Positions 35,472 to 45,412 of a stretch of DNA of 64,000 bases are shown here, one piece after another. A model generated the notes under the pieces. It searched no databases, was not told where the DNA came from, and was given only the letters and a program-made list of their open reading frames with translations. The stretch spans positions 496,001 to 560,000 of the forward strand of contig NZ_CANMNI010000002.1 of assembly GCF_947499215.1 (NCBI RefSeq), in the 5' to 3' direction. The position numbers and the translations under genes were made by a program. Within the stretch, counting starts at the first letter, position 1. The number at the start of each line of letters is the position of its first letter. Origin of the DNA: an uncultured Pontibacter sp. Its GTDB lineage: Bacteria > Bacteroidota > Bacteroidia > Cytophagales > Hymenobacteraceae.

Positions 35472-36026
35472 TTATTTCTTAATATTAGTGAAAGGCATAC
35501 CAAACGCTTTAAGCAACTCGTAGCTCTCCTCATCAGTTTGAGCAGTTGTTACGAAGGTTATGTCCATACCACTAATGGCTTTAACTTTGTCAATGCTGAT
35601 CTCAGGAAAGATGATCTGCTCTTTTACACCAAGTGTATAGTTGCCTCGCCCATCAAAACCTTTGTCATTTACCCCTCTGAAGTCACGAACACGTGGCAGA
35701 GCGATAGTTAACAGACGATCCAAGAACTCATACATCTTCTCTCCTCTAAGCGTAACACGGGCACCAATTGGCATACCTTCGCGAAGCTTGAAGTTTGAAA
35801 CAGATTTCTTAGCGATAGTAGCTACAGCTTTCTGGCCGGCGATAGTTGTAAGTTCTTCAACCCCAATATCAACTAGCTTTTTGTCAGCTACAGCAGCGCC
35901 TATACCTTTGTTAATGGAGATCTTTGTGATCTTAGGCACCTGCATTACGTTCTTATACTGGAACTTTTCTTTCAGGGCAGGTACAACCTCCTTCTGATAT
36001 TTTTCTTTTAATCTTGCAGTTGCCAT
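35472..36026 (-). CDS. rplE: 50S ribosomal protein L5
   Basis: This 184-residue 5S rRNA-binding protein of the central protuberance has the signatures [40 protein letters not shown] and [20 protein letters not shown]. It lies between rplX and rpsN. Confidence 0.98.
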   Translation of the reverse strand: MATARLKEKYQKEVVPALKEKFQYKNVMQVPKITKISINKGIGAAVADKKLVDIGVEELTTIAGQKAVATIAKKSVSNFKLREGMPIGARVTLRGEKMYEFLDRLLTIALPRVRDFRGVNDKGFDGRGNYTLGVKEQIIFPEISIDKVKAISGMDITFVTTAQTDEESYELLKAFGMPFTNIKK

Positions 36027-36027
36027 A

Positions 36028-36351
36028 TTAGATTACTTCTCCTGATTTTTTAGAATAACGCTCTGTTTTACCTTCGCTGTTCTTTCTTTTGCCAGCCTTT
36101 GTAGTTTCACCTGTCTTAGCATCAACCAGAGCTACATTGCTAACATGGATAGGAGCCTCAATTTTAGAGATACCACCTTGAGGATTTTTGGCACTTGGCT
36201 TAGCGTGCTTTGTCACCATGTTGATACCCTCAATTGTTACTCTTTGCTTCTCAATATTAACAGCTGTGATGCGGCCTGTCTTACCACGATCGTCACCGGC
36301 AATTACTTTAACCGTATCGCCAGTCTTTACATGAAGTTTTTTCTTATTCAT
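36028..36351 (-). CDS. rplX: 50S ribosomal protein L24
   Basis: This 107-residue assembly initiator carries a KOW motif ([20 protein letters not shown]) and the conserved [20 protein letters not shown]. It lies 1 base before rplE and follows rplN by 20 bases. Confidence 0.98.
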   Translation of the reverse strand: MNKKKLHVKTGDTVKVIAGDDRGKTGRITAVNIEKQRVTIEGINMVTKHAKPSAKNPQGGISKIEAPIHVSNVALVDAKTGETTKAGKRKNSEGKTERYSKKSGEVI

Positions 36352-36371
36352 CTTGATGTCTGAATTAATGA

Positions 36372-36740
36372 TTAAAGAACTTCAGGTGCCAACGAAACAA
36401 TTTTCATGAATTGCTTTTCACGAAGCTCACGTGCAACCGGTCCGAAGATACGTGTACCACGCGGCTCGTTGTTAGCGTTCAGAAGAACAGCGGCATTGTC
36501 GTCGAAACGGATATAAGAACCGTCTTTTCTTCTGATCTCTTTCTTTGTTCTTACAATAACTGCTTTAGAAACAGTTCCCTTCTTAACGTTTCCAGAGGAA
36601 AGGGCTGACTTTACAGTTACAACGATTCTATCACCGATAGAAGCGTACTTTTTGCCAGTACCACCTAAAACACGGATGCAAAGTACTTCTTTTGCACCAC
36701 TGTTGTCGGCTACGTTCAATCTTGATTCCTGCTGTATCAT
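36372..36740 (-). CDS. rplN: 50S ribosomal protein L14
   Basis: This 122-residue, highly conserved protein of the 50S interface starts [20 protein letters not shown] and has [20 protein letters not shown] near the end. It follows rpsQ by 1 base. Confidence 0.98.
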   Translation of the reverse strand: MIQQESRLNVADNSGAKEVLCIRVLGGTGKKYASIGDRIVVTVKSALSSGNVKKGTVSKAVIVRTKKEIRRKDGSYIRFDDNAAVLLNANNEPRGTRIFGPVARELREKQFMKIVSLAPEVL

Positions 36741-36741
36741 T

Positions 36742-36999
36742 TTATTTCGCCCTTTCTATAATTTCTACTAAACGCCAGTTCTTGTTCTTGCTTAGAGGAC
36801 GCGTCTCTTGAATGCGCACGATATCACCGATGTTGCATTCGTTTTTCTCGTCGTGAGCCATGAATTTGTTGGACTTGCTAACGAACTTACCATACATTGG
36901 ATGTTTCATTCTGCTTTCCACTAACACAGTGATAGATTTGTCCATCTTGTTGCTAACAACCTTACCACTTCTTTCTTTTCTAAGATTTCTCTCTTCCAT
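36742..36999 (-). CDS. rpsQ: 30S ribosomal protein S17
   Basis: This 85-residue OB-fold 16S rRNA binder has the signatures [20 protein letters not shown] and [20 protein letters not shown]. It lies between rpmC and rplN. Confidence 0.98.
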   Translation of the reverse strand: MEERNLRKERSGKVVSNKMDKSITVLVESRMKHPMYGKFVSKSNKFMAHDEKNECNIGDIVRIQETRPLSKNKNWRLVEIIERAK

Positions 37000-37014
37000 G
37001 ATTTCTATTAAGTA

Positions 37015-37215
37015 TTAAGAGTTAGCTTCAATTTCACGGCGACGAACCTCAGTATTCAGACGAGCGATAAGTTTCTTCGTCTCACGGATTTTCATCGGAT
37101 TTTCCAACGGAGAAATAGCATGTGCAAAACGAAGGTTCTGCATGGTTGTTTGCTCCGTATTAAGCTTCTCTTTCAGCTCTTCTAAAGACAAAGCTTTAAT
37201 CTCTGAATTTTTCAT
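37015..37215 (-). CDS. rpmC: 50S ribosomal protein L29
   Basis: This 66-residue two-helix protein lies near the peptide exit. Signatures are EIKALSLEELKEKLNTEQTT and ENPMKIRETKKLIARLNTEV. It follows rplP by 3 bases. Confidence 0.97.
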   Translation of the reverse strand: MKNSEIKALSLEELKEKLNTEQTTMQNLRFAHAISPLENPMKIRETKKLIARLNTEVRRREIEANS

Positions 37216-37218
37216 ATA

Positions 37219-37641
37219 CTATTTCTCAACGTAATCTCTACGTACTACAAACTTTGTTTTAACTGGTAGCTTCTGAGCAGCTAGTCTCAGCGATTCTTGA
37301 GCTACTTCCAGAGGTACACCATCTGATTCAAACATGATGGTTCCTGGCTTAACAACGGCTACCCAATACTCTGGAGAACCTTTACCCTTACCCATACGAA
37401 CCTCTGCAGGCTTCTTCGTAACTGGTTTGTCAGGGAAAATACGGATCCAAACTTGGCCTTCACGTTTCATCGCTCTTGTCATCGCAATACGTGCAGCTTC
37501 TATCTGACGGCTTGTGATCCAAGAAGCTTCTAGCGATTTGATCGCAAAAGAACCAAATGAAATAGTACTGCCTCTATGAGCCAGACCTTTCACGCGGCCT
37601 TTTTGCATTTTTCTATATTTAGTCCTTTTAGGCTGTAACAT
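37219..37641 (-). CDS. rplP: 50S ribosomal protein L16
   Basis: This 140-residue protein contacts the A-site tRNA. It starts [20 protein letters not shown] and has [20 protein letters not shown] and the loop [20 protein letters not shown]. It lies between rpsC and rpmC. Confidence 0.98.
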   Translation of the reverse strand: MLQPKRTKYRKMQKGRVKGLAHRGSTISFGSFAIKSLEASWITSRQIEAARIAMTRAMKREGQVWIRIFPDKPVTKKPAEVRMGKGKGSPEYWVAVVKPGTIMFESDGVPLEVAQESLRLAAQKLPVKTKFVVRRDYVEK

Positions 37642-37671
37642 TTTCTAAAACTTAATAATGTTATCAATCAA

Positions 37672-38427
37672 TTATTGGCGACGCTTACGCTTTGGAGCAC
37701 CATCTGGCTTCTTGCGATCGCCACGGCCTCTTCTGTCACCACCACCTTGTGAACCAGGTCCACCTTTAGTATCCATGTCGGCGTTTGGCGTAAGGTCTTT
37801 CTTACCGTAAACCTCACCTTTGAATATCCAAACTTTGATACCTAGCTTACCATACACCGTCTGAGCTTCAGACAGAGCATAGTCGATATCAGCACGTAGT
37901 GTATGCAGCGGAGTTCTGCCTTCCTTGTAGTGCTCGGTTCTAGCCATTTCAGCACCGCCTAGACGACCTGATACCTGAACCTTGATACCTTCAGCTCCAA
38001 CACGTAGCGCAGAAGCGATAGCCTGCTTCATAGCACGTCGGAAAGAGATACGGGCCTGCAACTGCTGGGCGATAGACTCACCTACCAGTTTGGCATCAAG
38101 CTCAGGACGCTTAATCTCAAAGATATTGATTTGAACATCTTTGTTAGTAAGCTTCTTTAGCTCTTCTTTGATCTTATCTACTTCCTGACCGCCTTTACCG
38201 ATTACTACACCAGGTCGGGCCGTGTTTACAGTGATAGTGATGCGCTTTAGGGTTCTCTCAATAATGATTTTAGAAATACCACCTTTAGGGATACGCGCTA
38301 ATATATATTTTCTGATTTTCTCGTCTTCAACCAGTTTCTCAGCGAAATCTTTGCCACCATACCAGTTAGAATCCCAACCTTTGATAACTCCTAGGCGAAA
38401 ACCGATCGGATTTACTTTCTGTCCCAT
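37672..38427 (-). CDS. rpsC: 30S ribosomal protein S3
   Basis: This 251-residue mRNA-entry protein has a KH domain ([20 protein letters not shown]) and the C-terminal signature [21 protein letters not shown] Gly/Arg/Lys-rich tail ([20 protein letters not shown]) makes it longer than E. coli S3. It follows rplV by 4 bases. Confidence 0.98.
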   Translation of the reverse strand: MGQKVNPIGFRLGVIKGWDSNWYGGKDFAEKLVEDEKIRKYILARIPKGGISKIIIERTLKRITITVNTARPGVVIGKGGQEVDKIKEELKKLTNKDVQINIFEIKRPELDAKLVGESIAQQLQARISFRRAMKQAIASALRVGAEGIKVQVSGRLGGAEMARTEHYKEGRTPLHTLRADIDYALSEAQTVYGKLGIKVWIFKGEVYGKKDLTPNADMDTKGGPGSQGGGDRRGRGDRKKPDGAPKRKRRQ

Positions 38428-38431
38428 ATTC

Positions 38432-38827
38432 TTACTTGTTGGCTTTTTTAGATTTCTTAGATTGCTGTTGCTCTAGTTGCTCTTCAGTCATGCTGTCAAT
38501 CACGAGTGTCACGTGATTTGATCTTTTTCTGATGCGGTATCCACGTCCTTGTGGAGCTGGGCGAAGACGCTTCAGCATTTTACCTTCATCTACAAAAATT
38601 TCTTTGATGAAGAGATTAGCATCTTCGATGCGAGAATCTTCGTTCTTCTGTTGCCAGTTTGCTAAGGCAGATAAAAGAAGTTTTTCGATTCTGGCAGCAC
38701 CTGAGTTTGCTTCGAATTTCAATAAGCCAAGGGCTTTGTTTACGCTCTTGCCGCGTACCAAACCTGCTACTAATCGCATTTTGCGAGGAGAAGTAGGCAC
38801 GTTCTTAAGTCTTGCTACTGCTTCCAT
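38432..38827 (-). CDS. rplV: 50S ribosomal protein L22
   Basis: From the ATG at 38827 this gives 131 residues. An open frame extends 27 codons into rpsS, but the start [20 protein letters not shown] is the family N-terminus and lies 1 base after the rpsS stop. The tunnel loop lies around [21 protein letters not shown] short Gln/Lys tail follows. Confidence 0.97.
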   Translation of the reverse strand: MEAVARLKNVPTSPRKMRLVAGLVRGKSVNKALGLLKFEANSGAARIEKLLLSALANWQQKNEDSRIEDANLFIKEIFVDEGKMLKRLRPAPQGRGYRIRKRSNHVTLVIDSMTEEQLEQQQSKKSKKANK

Positions 38828-38828
38828 T

Positions 38829-39107
38829 TTATCGCTTGCCTTTATCTTTTTTAGCAATATGACCTCTAAAGTTTCTGGTTGGGGCAAACTCACCGAGTTT
38901 GTGTCCAACCATGTTTTCAGTTACATACACCGGAATGAATTTATTGCCGTTATGTACTGCGAATGTGTGTCCAACGAAATCTGGAGAAATCATGGATCTG
39001 CGTGACCAAGTCTTGATAACAGTCTTCTTTCCAGACTCGTTCATCACGTCTACTTTCTTCTCGAGCCTATAGTCAATATAAGGCCCTTTTTTTAATGATC
39101 TAGCCAT
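38829..39107 (-). CDS. rpsS: 30S ribosomal protein S19
   Basis: This 92-residue head protein starts [20 protein letters not shown] and has the signature [20 protein letters not shown]. It lies between rplB and rplV. Confidence 0.98.
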   Translation of the reverse strand: MARSLKKGPYIDYRLEKKVDVMNESGKKTVIKTWSRRSMISPDFVGHTFAVHNGNKFIPVYVTENMVGHKLGEFAPTRNFRGHIAKKDKGKR

Positions 39108-39110
39108 TTA

Positions 39111-39935
39111 CTATTTCTTTCCTCTATTAACTATAAGTTTCTCAGAATGCTTCTTCTTGCTGCGAGTCTTAAGACCTTTAGCCAGTAAGCCTTTACGTGA
39201 ACGTGGGTGACCACCTGAAGACTTACCTTCACCACCACCCATAGGGTGATCAACTGGGTTCATGGCAACACCACGAACTCTTGGACGCTTACCTAACCAT
39301 CTGTTACGACCGGCCTTACCGATCTTCACGTTCATATGGTCAGAGTTTGAAACTGTTCCTACTGTAGCGTAGCAGTTTACAAGCACCATGCGAAGCTCAC
39401 CTGAAGGCAATTTGATGGTAGCATAACGACCTTCTCTTGCAACTAACTGAGCATATGAGCCAGCGCTTCTTGCAAGTGTTGCGCCTTGACCAGGCTGCAA
39501 CTCGATGTTATGTACTATAGTACCTAGAGGAATATCAGATAAAGGAAGGCAGTTGCCTACTTCAGGAGCAACCCCAGGACCTGATACGATCTCTGTTCCA
39601 ACCTGAATGCCGTTAGGAGCAATGATATAGCTCTTCTCGCCATCTGCATAGAATAGGAGCGCAATGCGGGCTGTTCTGTTTGGATCGTACTCAATAGTCT
39701 TCACTGTAGCCGGCACACCGTGCTTTGTACGTTTGAAGTCTATTACTCTGTACTTCTGCTTATGACCACCGCCCAAATAGCGCATAGTCATTTTACCTGA
39801 GTTATTGCGTCCACCAGATTTTTTACTCGGTGCCAACAAAGATTTCTCTGGCGTAGCTGTCGTGATCTCATCGAACGCTGGCGCTACACGGAATCTTTGA
39901 CCTGGTGTTGTTGGTCTTAACTTCTTTAAAGCCAT
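39111..39935 (-). CDS. rplB: 50S ribosomal protein L2
   Basis: This 274-residue protein is needed for peptidyl transferase assembly. Signatures are [40 protein letters not shown] and the C-terminal [20 protein letters not shown] with its catalytic-site histidine region. It lies between rplW and rpsS. Confidence 0.98.
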   Translation of the reverse strand: MALKKLRPTTPGQRFRVAPAFDEITTATPEKSLLAPSKKSGGRNNSGKMTMRYLGGGHKQKYRVIDFKRTKHGVPATVKTIEYDPNRTARIALLFYADGEKSYIIAPNGIQVGTEIVSGPGVAPEVGNCLPLSDIPLGTIVHNIELQPGQGATLARSAGSYAQLVAREGRYATIKLPSGELRMVLVNCYATVGTVSNSDHMNVKIGKAGRNRWLGKRPRVRGVAMNPVDHPMGGGEGKSSGGHPRSRKGLLAKGLKTRSKKKHSEKLIVNRGKK

Positions 39936-39945
39936 TGTTATTTAA

Positions 39946-40230
39946 TTATATGCTGCTGTAAAAGTCGATTACTTCGCCCTCTTTCAAGGTAACGATTGCT
40001 TTTTTCTTAGAAGCCGCACGGCCTGAAACAGCACCAGATTTGGTATACTTGCTCTTTACTTTACCTTGCGTTTTCATGGTGGCTACTTTCTCAACAGTAA
40101 CTCCATATAGTTTCTCAACTGCCTTCTTGATTTCTACTTTGTTGGCTTTGATGTTTACCTCGAAAGCATACTTTCCAACCTCGTTCATGGCAGCGAATTT
40201 TTCCGTCAGAAGCGGTTTTTTCAGAATCAT
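39946..40230 (-). CDS. rplW: 50S ribosomal protein L23
   Basis: This 94-residue exit-tunnel protein docks trigger factor and SRP. Signatures are KPLLTEKFAAMNEVGKYAFE and KAVEKLYGVTVEKVATMKTQ. It lies between rplD and rplB. Confidence 0.98.
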   Translation of the reverse strand: MILKKPLLTEKFAAMNEVGKYAFEVNIKANKVEIKKAVEKLYGVTVEKVATMKTQGKVKSKYTKSGAVSGRAASKKKAIVTLKEGEVIDFYSSI

Positions 40231-40234
40231 AATA

Positions 40235-40861
40235 TTATGCGCTTAGGAGGTTTTCGATGATGTTTACAGATTCCTCTACCAGCAGCACTCGGTCCGTGTT
40301 CAACAGATCATAAGTGTTTAGGTCGCTAGCAGTTGAGATCTTTACTTTGTTCAGGTTTCTGCCAGAAAGAACAACGTTCTTATCAACTGCAGGAAGTACT
40401 AGCAAAGTCTTGCCATCTACCTTAAGGTTGCTCAGAATGCTCTTGAATTCTTTCGTCTTAGGAGCCTCAAATGTGAAAGACTCTAGCAAAGAAACTTTGT
40501 TATCTTTTGCCAGAAGAGAAAGCGCTGATACTCTTGCTACTTCTTTAAGTTTCTTGTTCAGTTTAAAGCTGTAGTTTCTTGGCTTAGGACCAAATACTCT
40601 ACCACCACCTACAAATAGAGGAGCCTTCAAGCTACCCGCACGGGCACCACCAGTTCCTTTTTGCTTCTTGATTTTCTTGGTAGAACCTGCTACTTCAGCT
40701 CGCTCCTTTGATTTGTGCGTGCCCTGTCTTTGATTAGCCAGGTACTGCTTTACGTCAAGATACATTGCATGCTCATTTGGCTCAGCACCAAACACAGCAT
40801 CAGAAAGTGTCACCTTTCTACCTGTATCCTCACCTTTAATATTCAATACAGAAAGCTCCAT
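40235..40861 (-). CDS. rplD: 50S ribosomal protein L4
   Basis: From the ATG at 40861 this gives 208 residues; a TTG four codons upstream overlaps the rplC stop region and is unlikely. Signatures are the tunnel loop [20 protein letters not shown] and [20 protein letters not shown]. In E. coli L4 also represses the S10 operon. It lies between rplC and rplW. Confidence 0.97.
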   Translation of the reverse strand: MELSVLNIKGEDTGRKVTLSDAVFGAEPNEHAMYLDVKQYLANQRQGTHKSKERAEVAGSTKKIKKQKGTGGARAGSLKAPLFVGGGRVFGPKPRNYSFKLNKKLKEVARVSALSLLAKDNKVSLLESFTFEAPKTKEFKSILSNLKVDGKTLLVLPAVDKNVVLSGRNLNKVKISTASDLNTYDLLNTDRVLLVEESVNIIENLLSA

Positions 40862-40862
40862 T

Positions 40863-41480
40863 TTATTTCTCAATTAACACGTAAGAATTTTTGGCACCTG
40901 GAACAGAGCCACTAACTACTAACAGATTTTTGTCTGCAATCACACGCAGTACCGTCAAGTTTTGAATCTTAACACGGTTACCGCCCATACGGCCAGCCAT
41001 ACGCATGCCTTTGAAAACTCTTGATGGCCAAGAGCATGCACCGATTGAACCAGGGTGTCTTGCTCTGTTGTGCTGACCGTGCGTCTGCCCACCCACACCG
41101 GCAAAGTTGTGACGTTTCACAACGCCTTGGAAACCTTTACCTTTTGATGTGCCTACCACGTCAACGAACTCTCCTTCTTCGAATAGATTTACATCTACTG
41201 AATCTCCAAGATTCAGAGAAATTCCTTCTACATCGAATTCTGCAACTTTTTTCTTAGCTGACGTATTAGCTTTTTTGTAATGACCAGCTTCTGCTTTCGT
41301 TACTCTTTTAAGCTTTTTCTCGCCATAGCCAAGCTGTACAGCTGCGTAGCCATCAGTCTCAACCGTCTTCACTTGAGTAACTACACATGGGCCTGCTTGA
41401 ATAAGCGTAACTGGAGTGTATTTACCATCTGTAGTGAAGAGGCTTGTCATTCCGATTTTTTTACCGATAATTCCAGGCAT
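40863..41480 (-). CDS. rplC: 50S ribosomal protein L3
   Basis: This 205-residue early-assembly protein reaches the peptidyl transferase centre. Signatures are [20 protein letters not shown] and [20 protein letters not shown], and the conserved [20 protein letters not shown]. It is the first gene of the large ribosomal operon, transcribed from a TAACTTTG promoter 63 bases upstream and not from rpsJ, since a terminator lies between. Confidence 0.98.
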   Translation of the reverse strand: MPGIIGKKIGMTSLFTTDGKYTPVTLIQAGPCVVTQVKTVETDGYAAVQLGYGEKKLKRVTKAEAGHYKKANTSAKKKVAEFDVEGISLNLGDSVDVNLFEEGEFVDVVGTSKGKGFQGVVKRHNFAGVGGQTHGQHNRARHPGSIGACSWPSRVFKGMRMAGRMGGNRVKIQNLTVLRVIADKNLLVVSGSVPGAKNSYVLIEK

Positions 41481-41542
41481 TCAACTTGTTTTTTAAAAGA
41501 TGGATATAATGATTTTAGCCCTCAGCTTTTGCTAAGGGAGTG

Positions 41543-41574
41543 CAAAGTTAATGAATTTTAAAATTCTTTAACAA
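41543..41574 (-). promoter_or_regulatory. Promoter of the rplC-rplQ operon
   Basis: The minus strand has TTG (41574-41572), 21 bases, then TAACTTTG (41550-41543). The start codon follows 62 bases later. Confidence 0.6.
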
Positions 41575-41605
41575 GTTTTGTGTAAAATATTATTAATCAG
41601 CACAT

Positions 41606-41635
41606 AAAAAAAGAGAACCCGAAGGTTCTCTTTTT
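41606..41635 (-). terminator. Terminator after rpsJ
   Basis: A perfect 12-base stem AAAAAGAGAACC (41608-41619) / GGTTCTCTTTTT (41624-41635) has a CGAA loop on the plus strand (TTCG on the transcript). A T run follows on the minus strand, 20 bases beyond the rpsJ stop codon. Confidence 0.9.
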
Positions 41636-41655
41636 AGTAGTTCCACAAGTTCTTA

Positions 41656-41961
41656 TCAAACTTTGATCTCAACATCAACACCACTAGGAAGCTCAAGCTT
41701 CATTAGGGCGTCTACTGTTTTAGAGCTTGTAGAGTATATATCTACAAGTCTTTTATAAGTACAAAGCTGAAACTGCTCTCTTGACTTCTTGTTCACGTGT
41801 GGTGAACGCAGTACAGTGAATTTATCCTTCTCTGTTGGCAGAGGAATTGGACCGCTTACGATTGCTCCAGTAGCCTTTACAGCTTTTACAATCTTCTCTG
41901 AAGACTTGTCTACTAGGTTGTGGTCGTAAGACTTAAGCTTAATTCTAATTTTCTGATTCAT
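41656..41961 (-). CDS. rpsJ: 30S ribosomal protein S10 (NusE)
   Basis: This 101-residue head protein also binds NusB and NusG in antitermination complexes. Signatures are [20 protein letters not shown] and [20 protein letters not shown]. It follows fusA by 12 bases and is closed by a strong terminator, so here it is the last gene of the str operon and not the first of the S10 operon. Confidence 0.98.
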   Translation of the reverse strand: MNQKIRIKLKSYDHNLVDKSSEKIVKAVKATGAIVSGPIPLPTEKDKFTVLRSPHVNKKSREQFQLCTYKRLVDIYSTSSKTVDALMKLELPSGVDVEIKV

Positions 41962-41973
41962 TATCTTTTACTA

Positions 41974-44076
41974 CTATTTAGCTGCAGTTCCTTTTAATTT
42001 TGCGATGATGCCATCTGCCAAGTTTTGCGGTACTTGCTCATAGTGAGCGAAAGTAAGCGATGCAGTAGCTCTACCTGAAGTAATTGTACGTAGGTCAGTT
42101 ACGTAACCAAACAGTTCTGAAAGTGGAACATCAGCTTTAACAACTGTAGAAGTTCCTTTTGTATCCATTCCTTTCATGATACCTCTTCTTCTGTTCAGGT
42201 CACCAGTTACTGGTCCTGTGTACTCATCCGGAGTAACTACGTCAACCGCCATAATTGGCTCGAGTAGTTTTGGAGCACACTGCTTGCCTGCTTCTTTGAA
42301 GCCTTGACGTGCAGCCAGTTCAAAAGAAAGTGAGTCAGAGTCAACGTCGTGGAATGAACCGTGGAAAAGACGAACTTTCATTGAATCGATTGGGAAGCCT
42401 GCTAGAATACCATTCTTCATGGCTTCTTCAAAACCCTTTTGAATCGCTGGGATGAATTCTCTTGGAATAACACCACCCACAATAGCATTTTCGAATTCCA
42501 AACCTTGTTTGCCATCTTCACGTGGTCCCATTGTGAACACGATATCGGCAAACTTACCACGACCACCAGACTGCTTCTTGAACACCTCTCTGTGCTCCAC
42601 TGACTTGGTGATTGTTTCTTTATAAGCTACCTGTGGAGCACCTTGGTTCAGTTCAACCTTGAATTCACGCTTCATACGGTCGATGATGATCTCCAAGTGA
42701 AGCTCACCCATACCTCTAAGGATTGTTTGTCCGGTTTCCTCATCAGTGTTAACCTGAAGAGTTGGATCTTCTTCAACAAGTTTGGCAATCGCCATACCCA
42801 TTTTATCAGAGTCAGCTTGTGTTTTCGGCTCGATAGCGTATCCAATTACTGGCTCAGGGAACTCCATTGACTCCAGAACGATTTTGGCACCTTGGTCGCA
42901 AAGTGTATCACCTGTTTTGATGTCTTTGAAGCCTACTACTGCCGCGATATCACCAGCTTGCAACTTGTCAATCTGGATTTGCTTGTTCGCGTGCATCTGG
43001 AAGATTCTTGAGATACGCTCCTTGTTGCCAGAACGAGAGTTGTATACATAAGAACCAGAATCAAGCACACCTGAGTAAGCACGCACGAAGCATAGACGAC
43101 CTACATAAGGGTCAGTCGCAATTTTAAATGCAAGACCAGCAAATGGATCAGTCTCTGATGGCTTTCTTGCTATTTCTTCACCCGTATCTGGGTTTGTACC
43201 GATAATGCTCTCTTTGTCTACCGGTGATGGAAGCAACGCCATTACATAGTCAAGCATTGTCTGAACACCTTTGTTCTTGAATGATGAACCGCAAAGCATT
43301 GGCACGATCGCCATATCGATAGTTGCAGCGCGAAGAGCGGCAAGTATTTCGTCTTCTGTGATTGATGCAGGATCGTCGAAGTATTTCTCCATCAATCGCT
43401 CATCGTAATCAGCAACAGCTTCCAGAAGTTTCTCTCTGTATTCTTCTGCTTCTTCCAGCATATCGTCTGGAATTGGAACTTCCGTAAAGGTCATGCCTTT
43501 ATCTTGCTCATTCCAAACAATACCTCTGAAGTTTACTAAGTCAACTACACCTTTGAAGTTGTCTTCAGAACCGATTGGTAATTGAAGTGCCACAGCATTG
43601 CTGCCTAGCATTTCCTTTACTTGACGACAAACATTCAAGAAGTCAGCACCAGAACGGTCCATCTTGTTTACGAAACCGATACGGGCTACCTTATAGTTAT
43701 CTGCAAGTCTCCAGTTTGTCTCTGACTGAGGCTCTACGCCATCTACAGCACTAAAAAGGAAAACTAGACCATCTAGAACGCGCAATGAACGGTTTACTTC
43801 TACTGTGAAGTCAACGTGTCCTGGCGTGTCTATAATGTTGATATGATAGTCGTTATTTCTGTACGGCCAGTTTACAGTTACAGCTGCGGAAGTAATAGTG
43901 ATACCACGCTCTTGCTCCTGCTCCATCCAGTCAGTGGTAGCTCCACCTTCGTGAACCTCACCTAATTTGTGAGATTTACCTGTATAGTAAAGAATACGCT
44001 CTGTTGTCGTGGTCTTACCAGCGTCAATGTGAGCTGCAATACCAATATTACGTGTGTATTTTAAGTCCCTTGCCAT
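41974..44076 (-). CDS. fusA: Elongation factor G
   Basis: This 700-residue GTPase drives translocation on the ribosome and helps recycling. Motifs are G1 [21 protein letters not shown]3 [10 protein letters not shown]4 [10 protein letters not shown], and domain IV near the C-terminus with [20 protein letters not shown]. Length and order (rpsL-rpsG-fusA-rpsJ) are standard. Confidence 0.98.
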   Translation of the reverse strand: MARDLKYTRNIGIAAHIDAGKTTTTERILYYTGKSHKLGEVHEGGATTDWMEQEQERGITITSAAVTVNWPYRNNDYHINIIDTPGHVDFTVEVNRSLRVLDGLVFLFSAVDGVEPQSETNWRLADNYKVARIGFVNKMDRSGADFLNVCRQVKEMLGSNAVALQLPIGSEDNFKGVVDLVNFRGIVWNEQDKGMTFTEVPIPDDMLEEAEEYREKLLEAVADYDERLMEKYFDDPASITEDEILAALRAATIDMAIVPMLCGSSFKNKGVQTMLDYVMALLPSPVDKESIIGTNPDTGEEIARKPSETDPFAGLAFKIATDPYVGRLCFVRAYSGVLDSGSYVYNSRSGNKERISRIFQMHANKQIQIDKLQAGDIAAVVGFKDIKTGDTLCDQGAKIVLESMEFPEPVIGYAIEPKTQADSDKMGMAIAKLVEEDPTLQVNTDEETGQTILRGMGELHLEIIIDRMKREFKVELNQGAPQVAYKETITKSVEHREVFKKQSGGRGKFADIVFTMGPREDGKQGLEFENAIVGGVIPREFIPAIQKGFEEAMKNGILAGFPIDSMKVRLFHGSFHDVDSDSLSFELAARQGFKEAGKQCAPKLLEPIMAVDVVTPDEYTGPVTGDLNRRRGIMKGMDTKGTSTVVKADVPLSELFGYVTDLRTITSGRATASLTFAHYEQVPQNLADGIIAKLKGTAAK

Positions 44077-44079
44077 TAA

Positions 44080-44547
44080 TTAAAATCTAAAGTGTGAGAA
44101 TGCTTTGTTTGCCTCGGCCATTCTGTGCGTGTCGTCTTTCTTCTTCACGGCAGCACCTTCACCTTTTGCAGCTGCGATAATCTCGCCAGCCAATTTGTCT
44201 TTCATTGTCTTCTCACCTCTCTTGCGAGCGTAAGAAATCATCCACTTGATACCAAGAGATACTCTGCGGTCCGGACGAACCTCAGTCGGCACTTGGAAAG
44301 TAGCACCACCTACGCGGCGGCTTTTCACCTCTACGCTTGGCATCACATTGTTCAATGCTTTCTTCCAAGTCTCAAGGCCGTTCTCTTTCGTTCTTTGCTC
44401 TACTAATTCTACAGCATCATAGAAGATTCCATAAGCAATACTTTTCTTACCATCTTCCATCAGATAGTTAACGAAACGTGTTACTAAGGTCTCTTTGAAT
44501 TTTGGATCAGGAAGGAGAACTCTACTTTTAGGCTTTGCTTTTCTCAT
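44080..44547 (-). CDS. rpsG: 30S ribosomal protein S7
   Basis: This 155-residue head-assembly initiator has the signatures [20 protein letters not shown] and the beta-hairpin [20 protein letters not shown]. It lies 3 bases before fusA and 19 bases after rpsL. Confidence 0.98.
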   Translation of the reverse strand: MRKAKPKSRVLLPDPKFKETLVTRFVNYLMEDGKKSIAYGIFYDAVELVEQRTKENGLETWKKALNNVMPSVEVKSRRVGGATFQVPTEVRPDRRVSLGIKWMISYARKRGEKTMKDKLAGEIIAAAKGEGAAVKKKDDTHRMAEANKAFSHFRF

Positions 44548-44566
44548 TGTAATATTATTCTATCAA

Positions 44567-44983
44567 TTATTTTTTCTTTCCACCTTTACCTGCTGCAGCG
44601 GCTGGCTGTCCTGGCTTAGGTCTCTTAGCACCATACTTAGAACGTGACTGTAGACGACCGCTTACACCGGCAGTATCCAGCGCACCACGTACGATGTGAT
44701 AACGAACACCTGGAAGGTCTTTCACTCTACCTCCTCTGATAAGCACAATAGAGTGCTCCTGAAGGTTGTGTCCTTCACCTGGAATATAGGCGTTAACCTC
44801 TTTTCCATTTGTAAGTCTTACTCTAGCTACCTTACGCATAGCTGAGTTTGGCTTCTTAGGAGTGGTTGTGTACACTCTTGTACATACACCACGACGTTGT
44901 GGGCATGAATCTAGGGCTGGAGACTTCGACTTTGAAGTTAACTTCTCTCTTCCCTTTCTTACTAATTGCTGTATAGTAGGCAT
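44567..44983 (-). CDS. rpsL: 30S ribosomal protein S12
   Basis: This 138-residue decoding-centre protein starts [20 protein letters not shown]. The loops [14 protein letters not shown] and [13 protein letters not shown] keep the lysines whose change gives streptomycin resistance in other bacteria, so it has the wild-type pattern. A short Gly/Ala/Lys tail ([11 protein letters not shown]) follows. It is the first gene of the str operon, with a promoter at 45031-45061. Confidence 0.98.
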   Translation of the reverse strand: MPTIQQLVRKGREKLTSKSKSPALDSCPQRRGVCTRVYTTTPKKPNSAMRKVARVRLTNGKEVNAYIPGEGHNLQEHSIVLIRGGRVKDLPGVRYHIVRGALDTAGVSGRLQSRSKYGAKRPKPGQPAAAAGKGGKKK

Positions 44984-45030
44984 TTATAATTTGTTAATTA
45001 TAGATTTTTTTCACTCTAAAATTTGGTCTG

Positions 45031-45061
45031 CAAAGGTAGGAAAATCACTTTGCAAATTCAA
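45031..45061 (-). promoter_or_regulatory. Promoter of the rpsL-rpsG-fusA-rpsJ operon
   Basis: The minus strand has TTG (45061-45059), 20 bases, then TACCTTTG (45038-45031), matching TTTG-N19-TAnnTTTG. The ATG follows about 47 bases later. Confidence 0.65.
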
Positions 45062-45088
45062 AATTTTAATCCATTAATTATTAGCACC

Positions 45089-45406
45089 TTAGGCTTCCCC
45101 CATTGTTCCACCAAAGTTCATTGGGAAAGAAGGAGCTTCATTTGCCGGCTTTATCTCGCCAAAGCTGCTTTCGAATTTCTGAATGTTATCGGCCAGAGCC
45201 GCCAACAATCTCTTGGCATGCTCTGGCGTGATAACGATTCTTGATTTTACTTTTGCTTTTGGCAGACCTGGCATCAGTCTTATAAAATCAATCACAAATT
45301 CACCACTTGAATGGGCAATCATTGCCAAGTTGGCATACTCCCCTTCTGCTATCTCTTCAGATAACTCTATGTTAATTTGATTCTGATTTTTCAGCTCTTC
45401 TGCCAT
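45089..45406 (-). CDS. DUF3467 domain protein
   Basis: This 105-residue protein matches the DUF3467 family, small soluble proteins of unknown function (YANLAMIAHSSGEFVIDFIR, ITPEHAKRLLAALADNIQKF). It begins 6 bases after rpoC and is the last gene of the rpoBC transcript. No terminator is visible before the next promoter, so some read-through into rpsL is possible. Its steady place next to rpoC in this phylum hints at a link to transcription, but nothing in the sequence shows a function. Confidence 0.85.
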   Translation of the reverse strand: MAEELKNQNQINIELSEEIAEGEYANLAMIAHSSGEFVIDFIRLMPGLPKAKVKSRIVITPEHAKRLLAALADNIQKFESSFGEIKPANEAPSFPMNFGGTMGEA

Positions 45407-45412
45407 ACCTGA

